64,000 nucleotides of DNA, from NCBI GenBank assembly GCA_030268105.1, contig BSDZ01000022.1, positions 1,777,001-1,841,000 of the forward strand. The letters are read 5' to 3'. The notes under the pieces were generated by a model that was not told the DNA's origin, did not search any database, and saw only the letters and a program-made list of their open reading frames with translations. This document shows positions 1 through 11,090 of this stretch, piece after piece (positions within the stretch are counted from its first letter, which is position 1; every line of letters starts with the position of its first letter). Origin of the DNA: Volvox africanus. Taxonomy: Eukaryota; Chlorophyta; Chlorophyceae; Chlamydomonadales; Volvocaceae. The translations under genes were made by a program, and so were the position numbers.

Positions 1-473
1 CCTTCAGCGCCACGTCCTCATCCGTGTTGCTGTTCTTCCTCCCATCGTTACCCACCCCACCAGTACAACTATCCGGACGTCCATTTCCTTCCCCACTGCC
101 CTGGGTCTGCTTGCTCCCCAACTGTGGCAGGCGACTTGTCCGCAATCTGGTCAGGTACCTACTAGACCCCTTGCGCTGAAGGGGTCAGCAGCGCCTGTTG
201 CCCGTGTTCTTCTTTCAGTTAACGGATTCTGCTCAACCATCCCAGCGCCCGGAGGGTACTGCTTGCCAGTACCAGCGCCCGGCGGGTACTGCTCTACCAA
301 TCCTGCTTGTGCAGCCTCTGCCTGCAAAGCTGCTGCCAAATTTGCGTTGTCCCCTTCGCCAATCGAGGTAAGTGAGCTGAGTAATAATTGGAGATAGCTA
401 AACCCCATGCTGGCGAGTGTACGGTCCTCCTGATGCTCGGCAAAGTGAATTGGAAGTAGAATACGGCGGGCGT
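1..473. other. Unassigned segment left of element A1
   Basis: This stretch is not homologous to the corresponding part of intact element B, so A1 is broken near base 474. On the minus strand a frame open from 495 to 151 encodes an Ala/Gln-rich stretch followed by a twice-repeated YPPGAG motif; the DNA near 238-298 holds two copies of a CCAGCGCCCGG-type unit. It could be the end of another retroelement gag or a host exon. I do not recognise it and assign no function. Confidence 0.3.
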
Positions 474-3400
474 CGGGACATAAAAGACTTGGCAAAGATC
501 TTAGCAGCAGGCACGTTCACTTCCAACTCACGCCACACGGGTAGCGCGGGATGAAACCCGTAGTTAAGAAAGAACGGACTTTTGCCTGTAGGGTGGTTTA
601 GCGCTAATTCTGCCACAGTCAAAAACGTATCCCAAACGAGGGGTGTGCGACCAGCATAATTGCGCAATATATCACCCAACGTGCGGTTTGTGCGTTTGGT
701 TTGGCCATCAGTTTGGTACGCTGTGCTCAGGTTGACGCGCATGCCAACTAACTTGCAGAGCGCTTCCCAAAACTTAGACGTGAACTGCCCACCGCGGTCC
801 GAGATCACGTTTTTGGGAACACCGTGTAACTGAACCACATTGTCGAAAAACAAGCGTGCCGTTTGCTCAGCCGTGCAGGACGATGTGCATGGTGCTAGGT
901 GGACCATCTTAGTCAGGCGATCGACCATCACAAACACCGCATCATATCCCCCCTCAGTTTTGGGCAGTGCGACTACAAAATCCATGGAAACACTTTCCCA
1001 AGGCGCATCCGGGACAGGCAACGGTTGCAACAACCCATGCCCCTTACCGGACAAAGCCCTATTGCGCTGGCACAGACTGCATGTCTGTACGAAGTTCGCC
1101 GCATCTTTAGCCAAGCGAGACCACCAGAATGAACGTTGCACCAACTCGACCAACCGCTTGCTACCAGAGTGTCCTGCTAACGGGTCCTCGTGGAACCACG
1201 CAAGGATATCGTAGCGTAGCGCGTCGTCGTCCGGAACGACGATTTGCGTAGCTGCACCCTCCGTCCGTAGCCAAAGGCCATTTTGCTTACGAAGGTATTC
1301 CACATTAGCCGGCTCTGCGAACCTGGCATCTGCGTTGTAGGCAACCTTCAACCGCTCCGTGAGGTCCGTCGTGATCGGCACCTCCTCATTATGCGGTCAC
1401 AATGTACTCCCAGGTGCAGTCGAACCTAGCTAGATATTCCATCCATCTAGCCTGACGGCGGTTCAACGTCGGAACGCTTTGCAAAACCGTTAGGGGCTTG
1501 TGGTCAGTCTTTAAAGTAAATGGGCGTCCCGCAAGGTAACAGCGCCATTCCTTTAAAGCATGCAGCACTGCCAGAAGCTCCTGTTCCCCGGTGGTGTAGC
1601 GAATCTCCACACCAGAAAATTTCTTACTCATGAAGGCAGTCGACCTTCCTGTAACAATACAGCGCCGCTTCCATACACTGAGGCATCAGACACCACCTCT
1701 ACACGAAACGGCAACGAGTAGTCAGGAAATGCGAGGGTGACATCTTCGGCAACGGTTCGCTTGAGCTCTTCGAATGCCCGCTGGCATTGCGACGTCCACG
1801 ACTCGAGTGAAACGAAAACGCCTTTGTGAGTTAAGTTAGTAAGCGGGGCCGCAATGATGGAGTATTTCTCAATGAACTTTCGGAAATAATTGGTCAAGCC
1901 ATGGAACTTACGCAGCTCCGTGAGGTTCTGAGGCGCGGGCCAATCGTGAACCACGGCGACCTTCCGCGGGTCCATCTTCACACCGGTGGCCGACACAATG
2001 TGGCCCAAATATTCCACCTGAGGCTGCGCCCAAAAACATTTGGCGCGTTTAGCAAACAATTGCTCCCGCCTCATAACGTCGAGCATGAGCAGGAGATGCT
2101 CCAAGTGCTCCTCGCGCGTCTTAGAATAAACCAAGATGTCATCCAGGTAGCAAACAACGAACCTGTCGATAAACGGCCTAAACATTTGGTCCATGACCGC
2201 CTGAAACGTCGCAGGGGCATTAGTCAAACCAAACGATAGGACCGTATACTCGAAGTGACCGAAGGGCGTCCGAAAAGCGGTTTTTGGGATATCAGAGGCA
2301 GTGATGCGGATCTGATTATAGCCCTGTTGCAAGTCAATCGAGGAAAAATAAGCCGAGCCCTTCAGCTTATCCAACAGGTCGTCAACGCGTGGTAAAGGGT
2401 AGCGATTTTTCACCGTGCTCGCATTCAACCCCCGGTAATCGATGCACATGCGCAAGGTCCCATCCTTCTTACTGACAAACAAAATCGGCGCAGAATACGG
2501 GGATGTGCTGGGGTGTATCATACCCTTTGCAAGCAAATCCGTCACCTGGCGCTTCACCTCATCCAGCTCCAATGGACTCAACCTGTACATTGGCCGGGCC
2601 ACAGGCTGCACTCCAGGCATGAGAGGGATTGTGTGATCAACAGGACGCATAGGTGGCAGCCCAGGGATATCTTTGAAGACGTCCTCATACTGCGACAGTA
2701 GGGCCTCAACCTCAGGATCCACAGAAGTCTGCGCAGTGGTGGCACTGCAGCCCACCCGTGGCCTCAAAAGCAGTCCATGGGCACCCTTCCGTAACAAACG
2801 GACAGCTTCCTTACGCCTGACTAGCTCTGGTTTAATTCGCGCAGCCATTGCGGTCATGGCGAAATTAACCATAGGCACCGCCTCAGCTTTGCCCCCCTCT
2901 GGTGTGACATGTTCGAACGACAGGAAAGGGACCTTCATCGACAGAGTACCCTTGCACAAATGCAGGGTTGCAGTCTCAATTGTCGATGCGCGCGCGGTAC
3001 TGTCGTAATGTCGCAGACCCCACTATGTATGGTGCAGTCTCTGCTAAGCCCTGCAGCACGTACGGCCGGGTCACAACACGCAAAGGGCCTAACGATAGGC
3101 TAAGGGTGATCCTGCCCACGATGGGATGCTTACCCCCGTCAGCAAGGGTAACCTGTGGACAATCAGACGACTCTGGGGTCAACCCCAGCGCATTCACCTC
3201 TGCGACAGAGATGAACTCGTCGCTGGCACCGGTGTCAACGAGTGCCTTCAGAGTGCGGCCATTTAAACCGATCTGAATCACTGGGACACGGTTATCTACG
3301 AGCGACTGCCCGGCAGACAACGTCAGTGCACTTAGGGCGGGTTCGGAACTTACGGAACCCTCATCAGGAGCTTCGTACCAAACGTCAACCGAGTAGGATG

Positions 3401-3872
3401 TCCCTGGCCACGGAGCCAGCATACCCTCCCGATCCATACCGTTAAACAAAACGGTGCCCGGCTCGAACCGGTGGACACACCGCATACCCCTTAACGATGC
3501 CTCTGCCTTGCGCCGACAGAAAGCGGGGAGTAAAACACATGCGGCGGTGCCTGGATATTGACGCCTACACCTCCTGTATATGGCCAACTGTTCCGACATC
3601 TCACGCAGAGACGAGGGGATGAACAAAACCACGTGGTTTGACAGATCGATAGACGACAGGGGACGGCATGGTGTAAACAGATTACACAGGGGATCGAAGC
3701 AGAGAAGTCCCGTGCGTCCGTCAAGCGTGATGCATCGTGCAATGACTCGCTCGATGTGTCCAAGTACGCAAGGCAACAATGCCTTCATGGCTGGCCGTAA
3801 GGATGACCACCGACCACGTGTTAGTTCAGAAATCCCGGGTGGTGCCCCCTCCGCAGGAACCCGGGCAAACCC
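474..3872 (-). pseudogene. A1 pol (protease-RT-RNase H-integrase), decayed
   Basis: Order on the minus strand: N-terminal pol region and aspartic protease (3788-2976, DTGA motif), reverse transcriptase (2959-1628, YLDD active site), RNase H tail (1631-1389), integrase (1381-474, with [13 protein letters not shown] and the zinc-binding H/C residues). Compared with element B there is a 1-nt insertion near 2985, a small deletion near 1635, and a deletion at 1381-1389 removing the RNase H-integrase linker; HPQ is also lost from the conserved HPQTDGQT motif. Integrase stops without the chromodomain. The segment between gag's UAG and 3788 is open in the gag frame. Confidence 0.88.
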
Positions 3873-3875
3873 CTA
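3834..3875 (-). promoter_or_regulatory. Candidate UAG readthrough signal, gag-pol junction of A1
   Basis: On the minus strand the gag stop TAG (3875-3873) is followed by 7 nt (GGGTTTG), CCCGGG (3865-3860), a 20-nt loop, and a second CCCGGG (3839-3834) that can pair with the first. The frame stays open beyond the stop into protease. The same stop, spacer, stem and loop length occur in A2 and B. Recoding is inference. Confidence 0.6.
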
Positions 3876-5108
3876 TTTTGGCTGAGGTACAAACGGCGGC
3901 AGCAACGGGCAATCCTTAGTAGGATGGCTCTCCGCGCACTGTAGACAAACATTGGCCGCTTTCCGACGCTTGAACTCGGAACGATTGCAATTCCATTTTG
4001 GCATCAACGGGTCATCCGTGCAAGTCGGTTTTGCATTGGGGTCAGAGCGCTGTGTGGCTGCCGTCGACGGCACGCCCCCACGCTTCTTGCTCTTAGCTGG
4101 GTCCGAGCTCGGACCTGCTCCTCCTGACCCGTGGACACCTGAGCTAGCGCCCCCACGCGCCTGGCGTTGCCGGTTGCTGCGTCGCACCGTGACAGTAGGC
4201 GCGGGGCGGGTAGCTCCAAGTTCCTGGTCCAGAGCCACAGCTTCCCCAAGCGGATCCTGCACTTGCACAGCATTTGCACGAGGGGCAAACTTGACTTCTT
4301 CTTCACCGGCAAGGAGTCGTACCTCCGTCCCCCTAGCAAATGTGACCAAGGCGTCGTACGACTTGAACGGCACCCCAGACAAGTCAGTAGCGCACCATTT
4401 AGCCAAAAGTTTCGTCAGGCCTCGCTTAAACCAAAAGACACGCTCATTCTCGGTGAGGTCAGCGATGGGGGTCACTAGTGCTTCGAAGCATGACTGGTAC
4501 GCAGGTACGTTTTCACCCCGACGCATGTGATATGTACCTGCCGCCAAAACCTTGCGAGCCTCCACATCACGTGCTTGCACCTCAGTAGCGAACCGTGCGA
4601 GCAGAGCAGAAATCAACTCGTCAAACGTATAGTCAATGCGGGCGGTGGTCCATTCGTGATACCAGTCCTTCGCTGCGCCCTCGAGGATGTTGCCAACGAA
4701 GAGACACCTGATACCATCATTATCACCACCATGCACAGCCTGGAGATACTTCTTAGCGTCATGCATGTATGCACGAGTTGCATCGGCTATGCTATGGCCT
4801 GGTGTCTTTTCAGTCAGCGAGATCTTAAGCCTAGGAACGGGAATTGTCAATCTCATCACCTCAGGGATGGCAGCATGCCCTTGCGATTGAGGTAGTGGCA
4901 GGACCCGTGGCTCAGCAGTTTTGTCCATATTCGTATTAACTGCTGAATGCGGCACAATTAAGTGGGCAGGGGTCTGAAGGACAAGGGGCTCTTGAGTGGC
5001 TCGCGTGCCAACAGTCTCAAGACCTCTATCCGGAGCTCTAGCAGCCACAACAAATTCGGGTTGGCTTGCTAAGCTAGTCAGCGGCGTATCATCACGTCCC
5101 GCAGACAT
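3873..5108 (-). CDS. gag: A1 Gag polyprotein (411 aa)
   Basis: This is a full-length Gag of the A/B family and a reference for the deleted Gag of element B. The middle (about residues 130-260) has the retrotransposon capsid pattern, including GAAKDWYHEW and a following LLARFATEV helix. The C-terminus has a basic Ser/Gly-rich stretch and one zinc knuckle spaced C-X2-C-X3-H-X4-C (CLQCAESHPTKDC), one residue shorter than the classical CX2CX4HX4C knuckle. The start ATG (5108) is conserved with element B. The frame ends in UAG at 3873-3875; downstream codons stay open in the same frame into pol. Confidence 0.88.
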   Translation of the reverse strand: MSAGRDDTPLTSLASQPEFVVAARAPDRGLETVGTRATQEPLVLQTPAHLIVPHSAVNTNMDKTAEPRVLPLPQSQGHAAIPEVMRLTIPVPRLKISLTEKTPGHSIADATRAYMHDAKKYLQAVHGGDNDGIRCLFVGNILEGAAKDWYHEWTTARIDYTFDELISALLARFATEVQARDVEARKVLAAGTYHMRRGENVPAYQSCFEALVTPIADLTENERVFWFKRGLTKLLAKWCATDLSGVPFKSYDALVTFARGTEVRLLAGEEEVKFAPRANAVQVQDPLGEAVALDQELGATRPAPTVTVRRSNRQRQARGGASSGVHGSGGAGPSSDPAKSKKRGGVPSTAATQRSDPNAKPTCTDDPLMPKWNCNRSEFKRRKAANVCLQCAESHPTKDCPLLPPFVPQPK

Positions 5109-5455
5109 GGAACACGAAGCAATACCCTAGGCTTGCGTAATAGAAGACGACTTCTATCCCAAAGACAAGGCAAGAGTACAAAACGATTTGGTGGGCCTAC
5201 CGAGAGTACTCTTGAGGAGATTCAGCAAACTCAGCAGGTACTTGCCCAGCTGAGTACTAATCTCTGTAGTTTGGGCGATAAGAGTCGCCACCTGGTCCGG
5301 ACAGAAGCCGGTCTCAGTCGTCGCGGCAAGTAATGCCTGAGCGCTGAGATTACCTGCGACTCAGAGCGTACACTTACACAACAAGTGCAGCAATTTAGAC
5401 AAAAGCAATAAAACGATTACAAACCGGAAGCGGCGGCGTCCAATACGGTGCGGCC
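5109..5455 (-). other. A1 5' leader (upstream half)
   Basis: This untranslated leader between the LTR side and gag is homologous to 31373 onward in element B and to the leader of D. It is interrupted at 5455 by LTR1, with CGGCC present on both sides of that LTR (5451-5455 and 6288-6292). Confidence 0.7.
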
Positions 5456-6287
5456 TGTTGTACCTCTCCTTCGTGTTTGCTCATAAGTATCTGCACGTCT
5501 GAAGGCTTTCGACACCGATGCGCGAGCACTTGCAAGTACAGCAAGGCAAACACGAGCAAACAGAGACAGCGGAAGACTTCAAGACAAGAAGAGATATAAC
5601 TTACAGTCTTACAGATCAAAGCGGTGCAATGGACCTAATCGCCGTCAGCACCGGAAGCAATCAATCATCACGCGGCGGTGATAGCGAAGTTAAGGCTTAG
5701 CTCGGGCTAAGAAGAGTAGTGTATAGCAATGATAATGTAGAACACACGAGTGTTCTCCGGTATCGAATGTCTTCTTTTGCTTAGCCGTCCTCGCATCTGT
5801 TATACTCACAGCATCGGAATGCCATACGATTCACACTAGGAGGCCGATCCTAAGTGTGACAACGCTACTGTGTATAGGCGATGTCCATGTATAACAACGT
5901 ATAAGCCTTTCCGGCATTCGCATGATGCAAGGGTCCGAATAACGATATTCGGTTGCAAGGCATGCATCGTGACGAGTGCGGCGCTCTCAACGTGTGCTGT
6001 AGTGAAGTAATATTATATCAAATAATATTACTTATCGTTTCGTAGCACGAGCATAATGCGCACTTCAATGATTCGGGATTTCATGCATGCTAGGCGGATT
6101 TGCCATGATGTGATGTCGTGATGGATAATGGTGTCATGCCAAATGCATATATAAATATATATGAATACATTTATATCATGCAAGTTCATTCATATGCATT
6201 GATGGTTCATGCGTTCATCAAAATAGCACTTCGCCTGGTAGGGTCGCATTGACCTACGCATCGGCGGAAACGAACCGTAGCACAGCA
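5456..6287 (-). repeat. LTR1, solo A-type LTR inside the A1 leader (832 bp)
   Basis: It starts TGTTGTACCTC and ends CACAGCA. The 5-bp sequence CGGCC lies on both sides, and the A1 leader resumes after it (compare 31723 onward in B, where no LTR intervenes). This is the signature of an insertion reduced to a solo LTR by LTR-LTR recombination. Confidence 0.82.
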
Positions 6288-6401
6288 CGGCCCAGGTCTT
6301 TGGCAAAAGTATCTAGCGGTCCACGTGGTTCATCGCTGAAACTCGCCATAGAAAGAACCTACTTCTGATTTGACACAAAGAGACAGTTAGGCAACGAACC
6401 T

Positions 6402-6413
6402 GTCTCGATACCA
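6402..6413 (-). other. Primer binding site (first copy), A1
   Basis: On the minus strand this reads TGGTATCGAGAC, three bases inside LTR2. The same 12-mer lies next to the 5' LTR in A2, B and D. It resembles the plant initiator tRNA-Met primer site (TGGTATCAGAGC) but is not identical; the tRNA is not identified. Confidence 0.65.
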
Positions 6414-6416
6414 ATT

Positions 6417-7248
6417 TGTTGTACCTCTCCTTCGGGTTTGCTCAGAAGTATCTGTGCGTCTGGAGACTTTCGACACCGATGCAAGAGCACTTGCAAGTAC
6501 AGCAAGGCAAGCAAGGGCAAACAGAGACAGCGGAAGACTTCAAGACAAGAAGAGATATAACTTACAGTCTTACAGATCGAAGCGGTGCAATGGACGTAAT
6601 TGCCGTCAGCACCGGAAGCAATCAATCATCACGCGGCGGTGATAGCGAAGTTAAGGCTTAGCTCGGGCTAAGTAGAGTAATGTATAGCAATGATAATGTA
6701 GAACACACGAGTGTTCTCCGGTATCGAATGTCTTCTTTTGCTTAGCCGTCCTCGCATCTGTTATACTCACAGCATCGGAATGCCATACGATTCACACTAG
6801 GAGGCCGATCCTAAGTGTGACAACGCTACTGTGTGTAGGCGATGTCCATGTATAACAACGTATAAGCCTTTCCGGCATTCGCATGATGCAAGGGTCCGAA
6901 TAACGATATTCGGTTGCAAGGCATGCATCGTGACGAGTGCGGCGCTCTCAACGTGTGCTGTAGTGAAGTAATATTATATCAAATAATATTACTTATCGTT
7001 TCGTAGCACGAGCATAATGCGCACTTCAATGATTCGGGATTTCATGCATGCTAGGCGGATTTGCCATGATGTGATGTCGTGATGGATAATGGTGTCATGC
7101 CAAATGCATATATAAATATATATGAATACATTTATATCATGCAAGTTCATTCATATGCATTGATGGTTCATGCGTTCATCAAAATAGCACTTCGCCTGGT
7201 AGGGTCGCATTGACCTACGCATTGGCGGAAACGAACCGTAGCACAGCA
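6417..7248 (-). repeat. LTR2 of the A1 tandem array (832 bp)
   Basis: It has the same length as LTR1 and LTR3 and starts TGTTGTACCTC. It is followed by CGGCC plus a second copy of the 124-nt lower leader and primer site, so LTR plus leader forms a 961-bp unit. Its first part resembles LTR3 and its later part resembles LTR1, which fits a crossover product. Confidence 0.85.
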
Positions 7249-7362
7249 CGGCCCAGGTCTTTGGCAAAAGTATCTAGCGGTCCACGTGGTTCATCGCTGA
7301 AACTCGCCATAGAAAGAACCTACTTCTGATTTGACACAAAGAGACAGTTAGGCAACGAACCT

Positions 7363-7374
7363 GTCTCGATACCA
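7363..7374 (-). other. Primer binding site (second copy), A1
   Basis: The same 12-mer TGGTATCGAGAC on the minus strand, adjacent to LTR3. This is probably the functional-position copy, since LTR3 is the outermost LTR. Confidence 0.65.
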
Positions 7375-7377
7375 ATT

Positions 7378-8209
7378 TGTTGTACCTCTCCTTCGGGTTT
7401 GCTCAGAAGTATCTGTGCGTCTGGAGACTTTCGACACCCATGCGCGAGCACTTGCAAATACAGCAAGGCAAGCAAGGGCAAACAGAGACAGCGGAAGACT
7501 TCAAGACAAGAAGAGATATAACTTACAATCTTACAGACCAAAGAGATGCAATGAACGTAATCGCAGTCAGCGTCGGAAGCAAGCAATCATCACGCGGTGG
7601 TGATAAGCGAACTTCAGGCTTAGCTCGGGCTAAGTAGAAGAGCGTTTAGCAATAATAATGTTGAACACACAAGTGTTTTCCGGTATCGAATGTCTTCTTT
7701 TGCTTAGCCGTCCTCGCATCTGTTATACTCGCAGCATCACGACGCTGTACAATGCTCACACTAGGAGGCCGATCCTAAGTGTGACAACCCTACTGCGCAT
7801 AGGCGATATCCATGTATAACAACCGATAAGCCTTTCTGGCATTTGCATGATGCAAGGGTCCGAATAACGATATTCGGTTGCAAGGCATGTATCGCGATGA
7901 GTGCGGCGCTCTCAACGTGTGCTGTAATGAAGTAATATTATATCAAATAATATTATCGTTCCATAGCACGAGCATAATGCACTTCTCAATGATTCGGGAT
8001 TTCATGCATGCTAGGCGAATCAGCCATGATGCAATGTCGTGATGGATAATGGTGTCATGCCAAATGCATATATAAATATATACGAATACATTTATATCAT
8101 GCAAGTTCATTCATATGCATTGATGGTTCATGCGTTCATCAAAATAGCACTTCGCCTGGTAGGGTCGCATCGACCTACGCATCGGCGGGAAACGAACCGT
8201 AGCACAACA
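7378..8209 (-). repeat. LTR3, outer 5' LTR of A1 (832 bp)
   Basis: It starts TGTTGTACCTC and ends CACAACA. It is more diverged from LTR1 and LTR2 in its middle than they are from each other. The flank at 8210 is integrase sequence of A2. Inside are AT-rich palindromes (around 7930-7955) and a CGAATA-type hairpin (around 7858-7878) also present in the other A/B LTRs. Confidence 0.85.
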
Positions 8210-11087
8210 GCCCTTACCCGACAAAGTCTTGTTGCGCTGGCACAGACTGCAAGTCTGCAAGAAGTTCTCCGCATCCTTGGCCAGGTGAGGCCACCAAAAC
8301 GAGCGTTGCACCAATTCAACCAACCGTGTGCTACCAGGGTGTCCCGCCAATGGATCTTCGTGGAACCGTGCGAGGATGTCGTGGCATAACACGTCGTCAT
8401 TTGGAACGACGATTTGCGTAGCTGTACCCTCCGTCCGTAACCAAAGACCATTCTGTCTGCGAAGATGCTCTACGTTGCCCGGTGTAGTGAACCAGGAATC
8501 TGCAGCGTGGGCAGCTTTTAACCTCTCTGCGAGGTCCGAAGCAACCGGCACCTCCTCTCTCCGCGGTCGTAGGACGGGTGCTGCCAAAATTGCAGTGTGT
8601 AGCAACGGGTGGCGATTGAGAGCATCGGCGATATTAATCCGCCCAGCAATGTACTCCCAGGTGCAATCGAACCGAGCTAGATACTCCATCCACCTAGCCT
8701 GCCACCGGTTCAAGGTTGGGACGCTTTGCAAAAACGTCAAGGGCTTGTGATCAGTTTTCAAAGTAAATGGGCGACCTTCAAGGTAACAGCGCCATTCCTT
8801 TAAAGCATGCAGAGCTGCCAACAGCTCCTGCTCCCAGGTGGTATGACGGGTCTCCGCTCCCGAAAACGTTTTACTCGTGAAGGCGATTGGTCGCCCTTCC
8901 TGCAGCAATACAGCACCACTTCCATGCACTGAAGCGTCAGACACGACCTTCACATGGAATGGTAATGAGTAATCGGCGAACGCAAGGGTAACATTGTCAG
9001 TGACGATCCGTTTGAGCTCTTCGAATGCCCGCTGGCATTGCGACGTCCACGATTCAAGTGACACAAGAGCTACCTTACGTGTCATATCAGTAAGCGGGGC
9101 CACAAGGATAGAGTAGTTTTCAATGAACTTCCGGAACTAATTGGTCAAGCCAAGGAACTTATGTAGCTCCATGAGGTTCTGAGGCGCGGGCCAATCACAA
9201 ACCACGGCGACCTTCCGCAGGTCCATCTTAACACCAGTGGCCGACACAATGTGGCCCAAATACTCCACCTGAGGCTGCGCCCAAAAGCATTTGGCGCGTT
9301 TCACAAACAATTGCTCCCGCTTCATCACATTGAGCACGAGCCGCAGATGCTCCAAGTGCTCCTCGCGCATTTTGTAATACACCAAGATGTCATCCAAATA
9401 ACATACAACGAACCTGTCAATAAACGGCATGAACATGCGGTCCATCACCGCCTGGAACGTTGCGGGTGCATTAGTAAACCCGAATGATAAGACCGTGTAC
9501 TCGAAGTGATCAAAGGGAGTCCAAAAAGCGGTTTTCGGAATATCAGAGGCATTGATGCGAATCTGGTGTAAGTCAATCGAGGAAAAATAAGCTGAGCCTT
9601 TCAGCTTGTCGAGCAGGTCGTCAACGCGCGGCAAAGGGTAGCGATTTTGAACAGTCATCGCATTCAATGTGCAAAGTCCCATCCTTCTTCCCAATAAACA
9701 ATATCGGCGCAGAGTAGGGGGATGTGCTGGGGTGAATCATACCTTTTGCAAGCAAATCCGTCACCTGGCGTTTCACCTCGTCCAACTCTAGTGGACTTAG
9801 CCTGTACTTAGGCCGTGCAGAAGGTTGCGCTCCTGGCAGGAGAGGGATTGTATGATCGACAGGACGCATAGGAAGCCCAGGAATGTCACGAAAGACATCA
9901 ACATACTCTTGCAGCAAGGCTTCGACCTCAGGATCCACAGAAGTCTGCGCGGTGGTGGCATTCAGCAGCACCCAAGGCCTCACAAGCAGTCTGTGGGCAC
10001 CCTTCCATAGCATACGGACAGCTTCCTTACGCCCGACTGGCTTGGGTTCTGTTCGCGTGCCTATCGCAGTCGCAGCAAAGTAAACCATAGGCACCGCCTC
10101 AGCTCTGCCCCCCTCTGGTGTGACATCGGTAAACGGCAGGAAAGGTACCTTATACAACAGAGTCCCCTTGCACAACTGAAGGGTCGCTGACTCCATGTCG
10201 ATGCACGCGCGGTACTGCCGTGATGTCGAAGACCCCAAAATGTACGGCGCGGTCTTTGCTAGACCCTGCAGCACGTACGGACGGGTCACAACATGCAGAG
10301 GACCCAGCGAAAGGCTAAGGGTGATCCTGCCCACGATGGGATGCTTACCCCCGTCGGCGAGGGTAACCTGTGGACAATCGGACGACTTTGGGGTCAACCC
10401 CAACGCATTCACCTCTATCGCAGAGATGAAGTCGTCACTTGCACCGGTGTCGACAAGTGCCTTCAGGGTACGGCCATTCAGACCGACCTGAATCACTCGG
10501 ACAAGATTATCTGCTAGCGACTGCCCTGCAGATAGCACTAGTGCACTCAAAGCGGGTTCAAAACTCGCAGAACCCTCAGCAGGAGCTTCATTCCAGACGT
10601 CAACGGAATAGGGAAGTCCCGGCAATGGAACTGGCATTCCCTGCATATCCACACCATTAAACAACACGGTGCCCGGTGCAAAACGGGAGACACGCTGCAT
10701 ACCCTTTTACAAAGCCTCAGCCTTGTGCTGGCTATAGGCAGGGAGCAAAACACATGCAGTGGTGTCTGGATATTGACGTCTGAATCTCCTATACAAGGCC
10801 AACTGTTCCGACATCTCTCGCAGAGATGAGGGGACGAACAAAACGACGTGATTGGACAAATCGAGGGAAGACAAGGGACAGCGCGGTGTAAACAAATTAC
10901 ACAGCGCGTCAAAGCAAAGGAGGCCCGTGCGGCCATCAAGCATAATGCGACGCTCAAGAACACACTCGATTTGTTCAAGAACAGAAGGCAACAATGCCTT
11001 CACGGCTGGCCGTAAGGATGACCACCGACCACGTGTTTGTTCTGCACTCCCGGGTGGAGTCCCCTCCGTTTCAGCCCGGGCAATCCC
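8210..11087 (-). pseudogene. A2 pol, multiply frameshifted
   Basis: From right to left: N-terminal pol region (11087-10707), protease with DTGASDDF (10700-9621 frame), reverse transcriptase (9694-9137, CYLDDILVY), RNase H and the start of integrase (9103-8210, including [10 protein letters not shown] and CSLCQRNK). Frame changes occur near 10705, 9690 and 9120, and a short deletion near 9570 removes part of the QQGYNQ RT motif. Integrase ends where A1 inserted. Codons after gag's UAG are open in the gag frame as in A1 and B, but no ATG is conserved at the pol start. Confidence 0.85.
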
Positions 11088-11090
11088 CTA
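11049..11090 (-). promoter_or_regulatory. Candidate UAG readthrough signal, gag-pol junction of A2
   Basis: TAG at 11090-11088, 7-nt spacer GGGATTG, CCCGGG (11080-11075), 20-nt loop, CCCGGG (11054-11049). The loop and flanks differ from A1 at several positions, but the stop, spacer length, stem and loop length are unchanged. Confidence 0.55.

Larger units (their letters stand above)
5456..7377 (-). repeat. Tandem duplication, two 961-bp LTR+leader units
   Basis: Unit 1 is 5456-6416 and unit 2 is 6417-7377, each an 832-bp LTR followed by CGGCC and the lower leader with primer site. They are nearly identical by eye. Unequal crossing-over between the solo LTR and the true 5' LTR would create this arrangement. 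Confidence 0.82.
474..8209 (-). mobile_element. Ty3/gypsy chromovirus A1, truncated, with rearranged 5' LTR end
   Basis: Reading leftward from 8209, this copy has LTR3, leader plus primer site, LTR2, leader plus primer site, LTR1, leader, gag, an in-frame UAG, and a decayed pol that ends inside integrase near 474. It is closely related to intact element B (25794-32663): gag, pol, leader and LTR all align. Its outer 5' LTR ends in CAACA and abuts the integrase of A2, so A1 inserted into A2. The 3' LTR is lost, so no target duplication can be checked. Confidence 0.88.

Noticed and set aside
5456..8209. Repeat array considered as a CRISPR or satellite locus
   Set aside because: The units are LTR plus leader with primer sites and a 5-bp target duplication.
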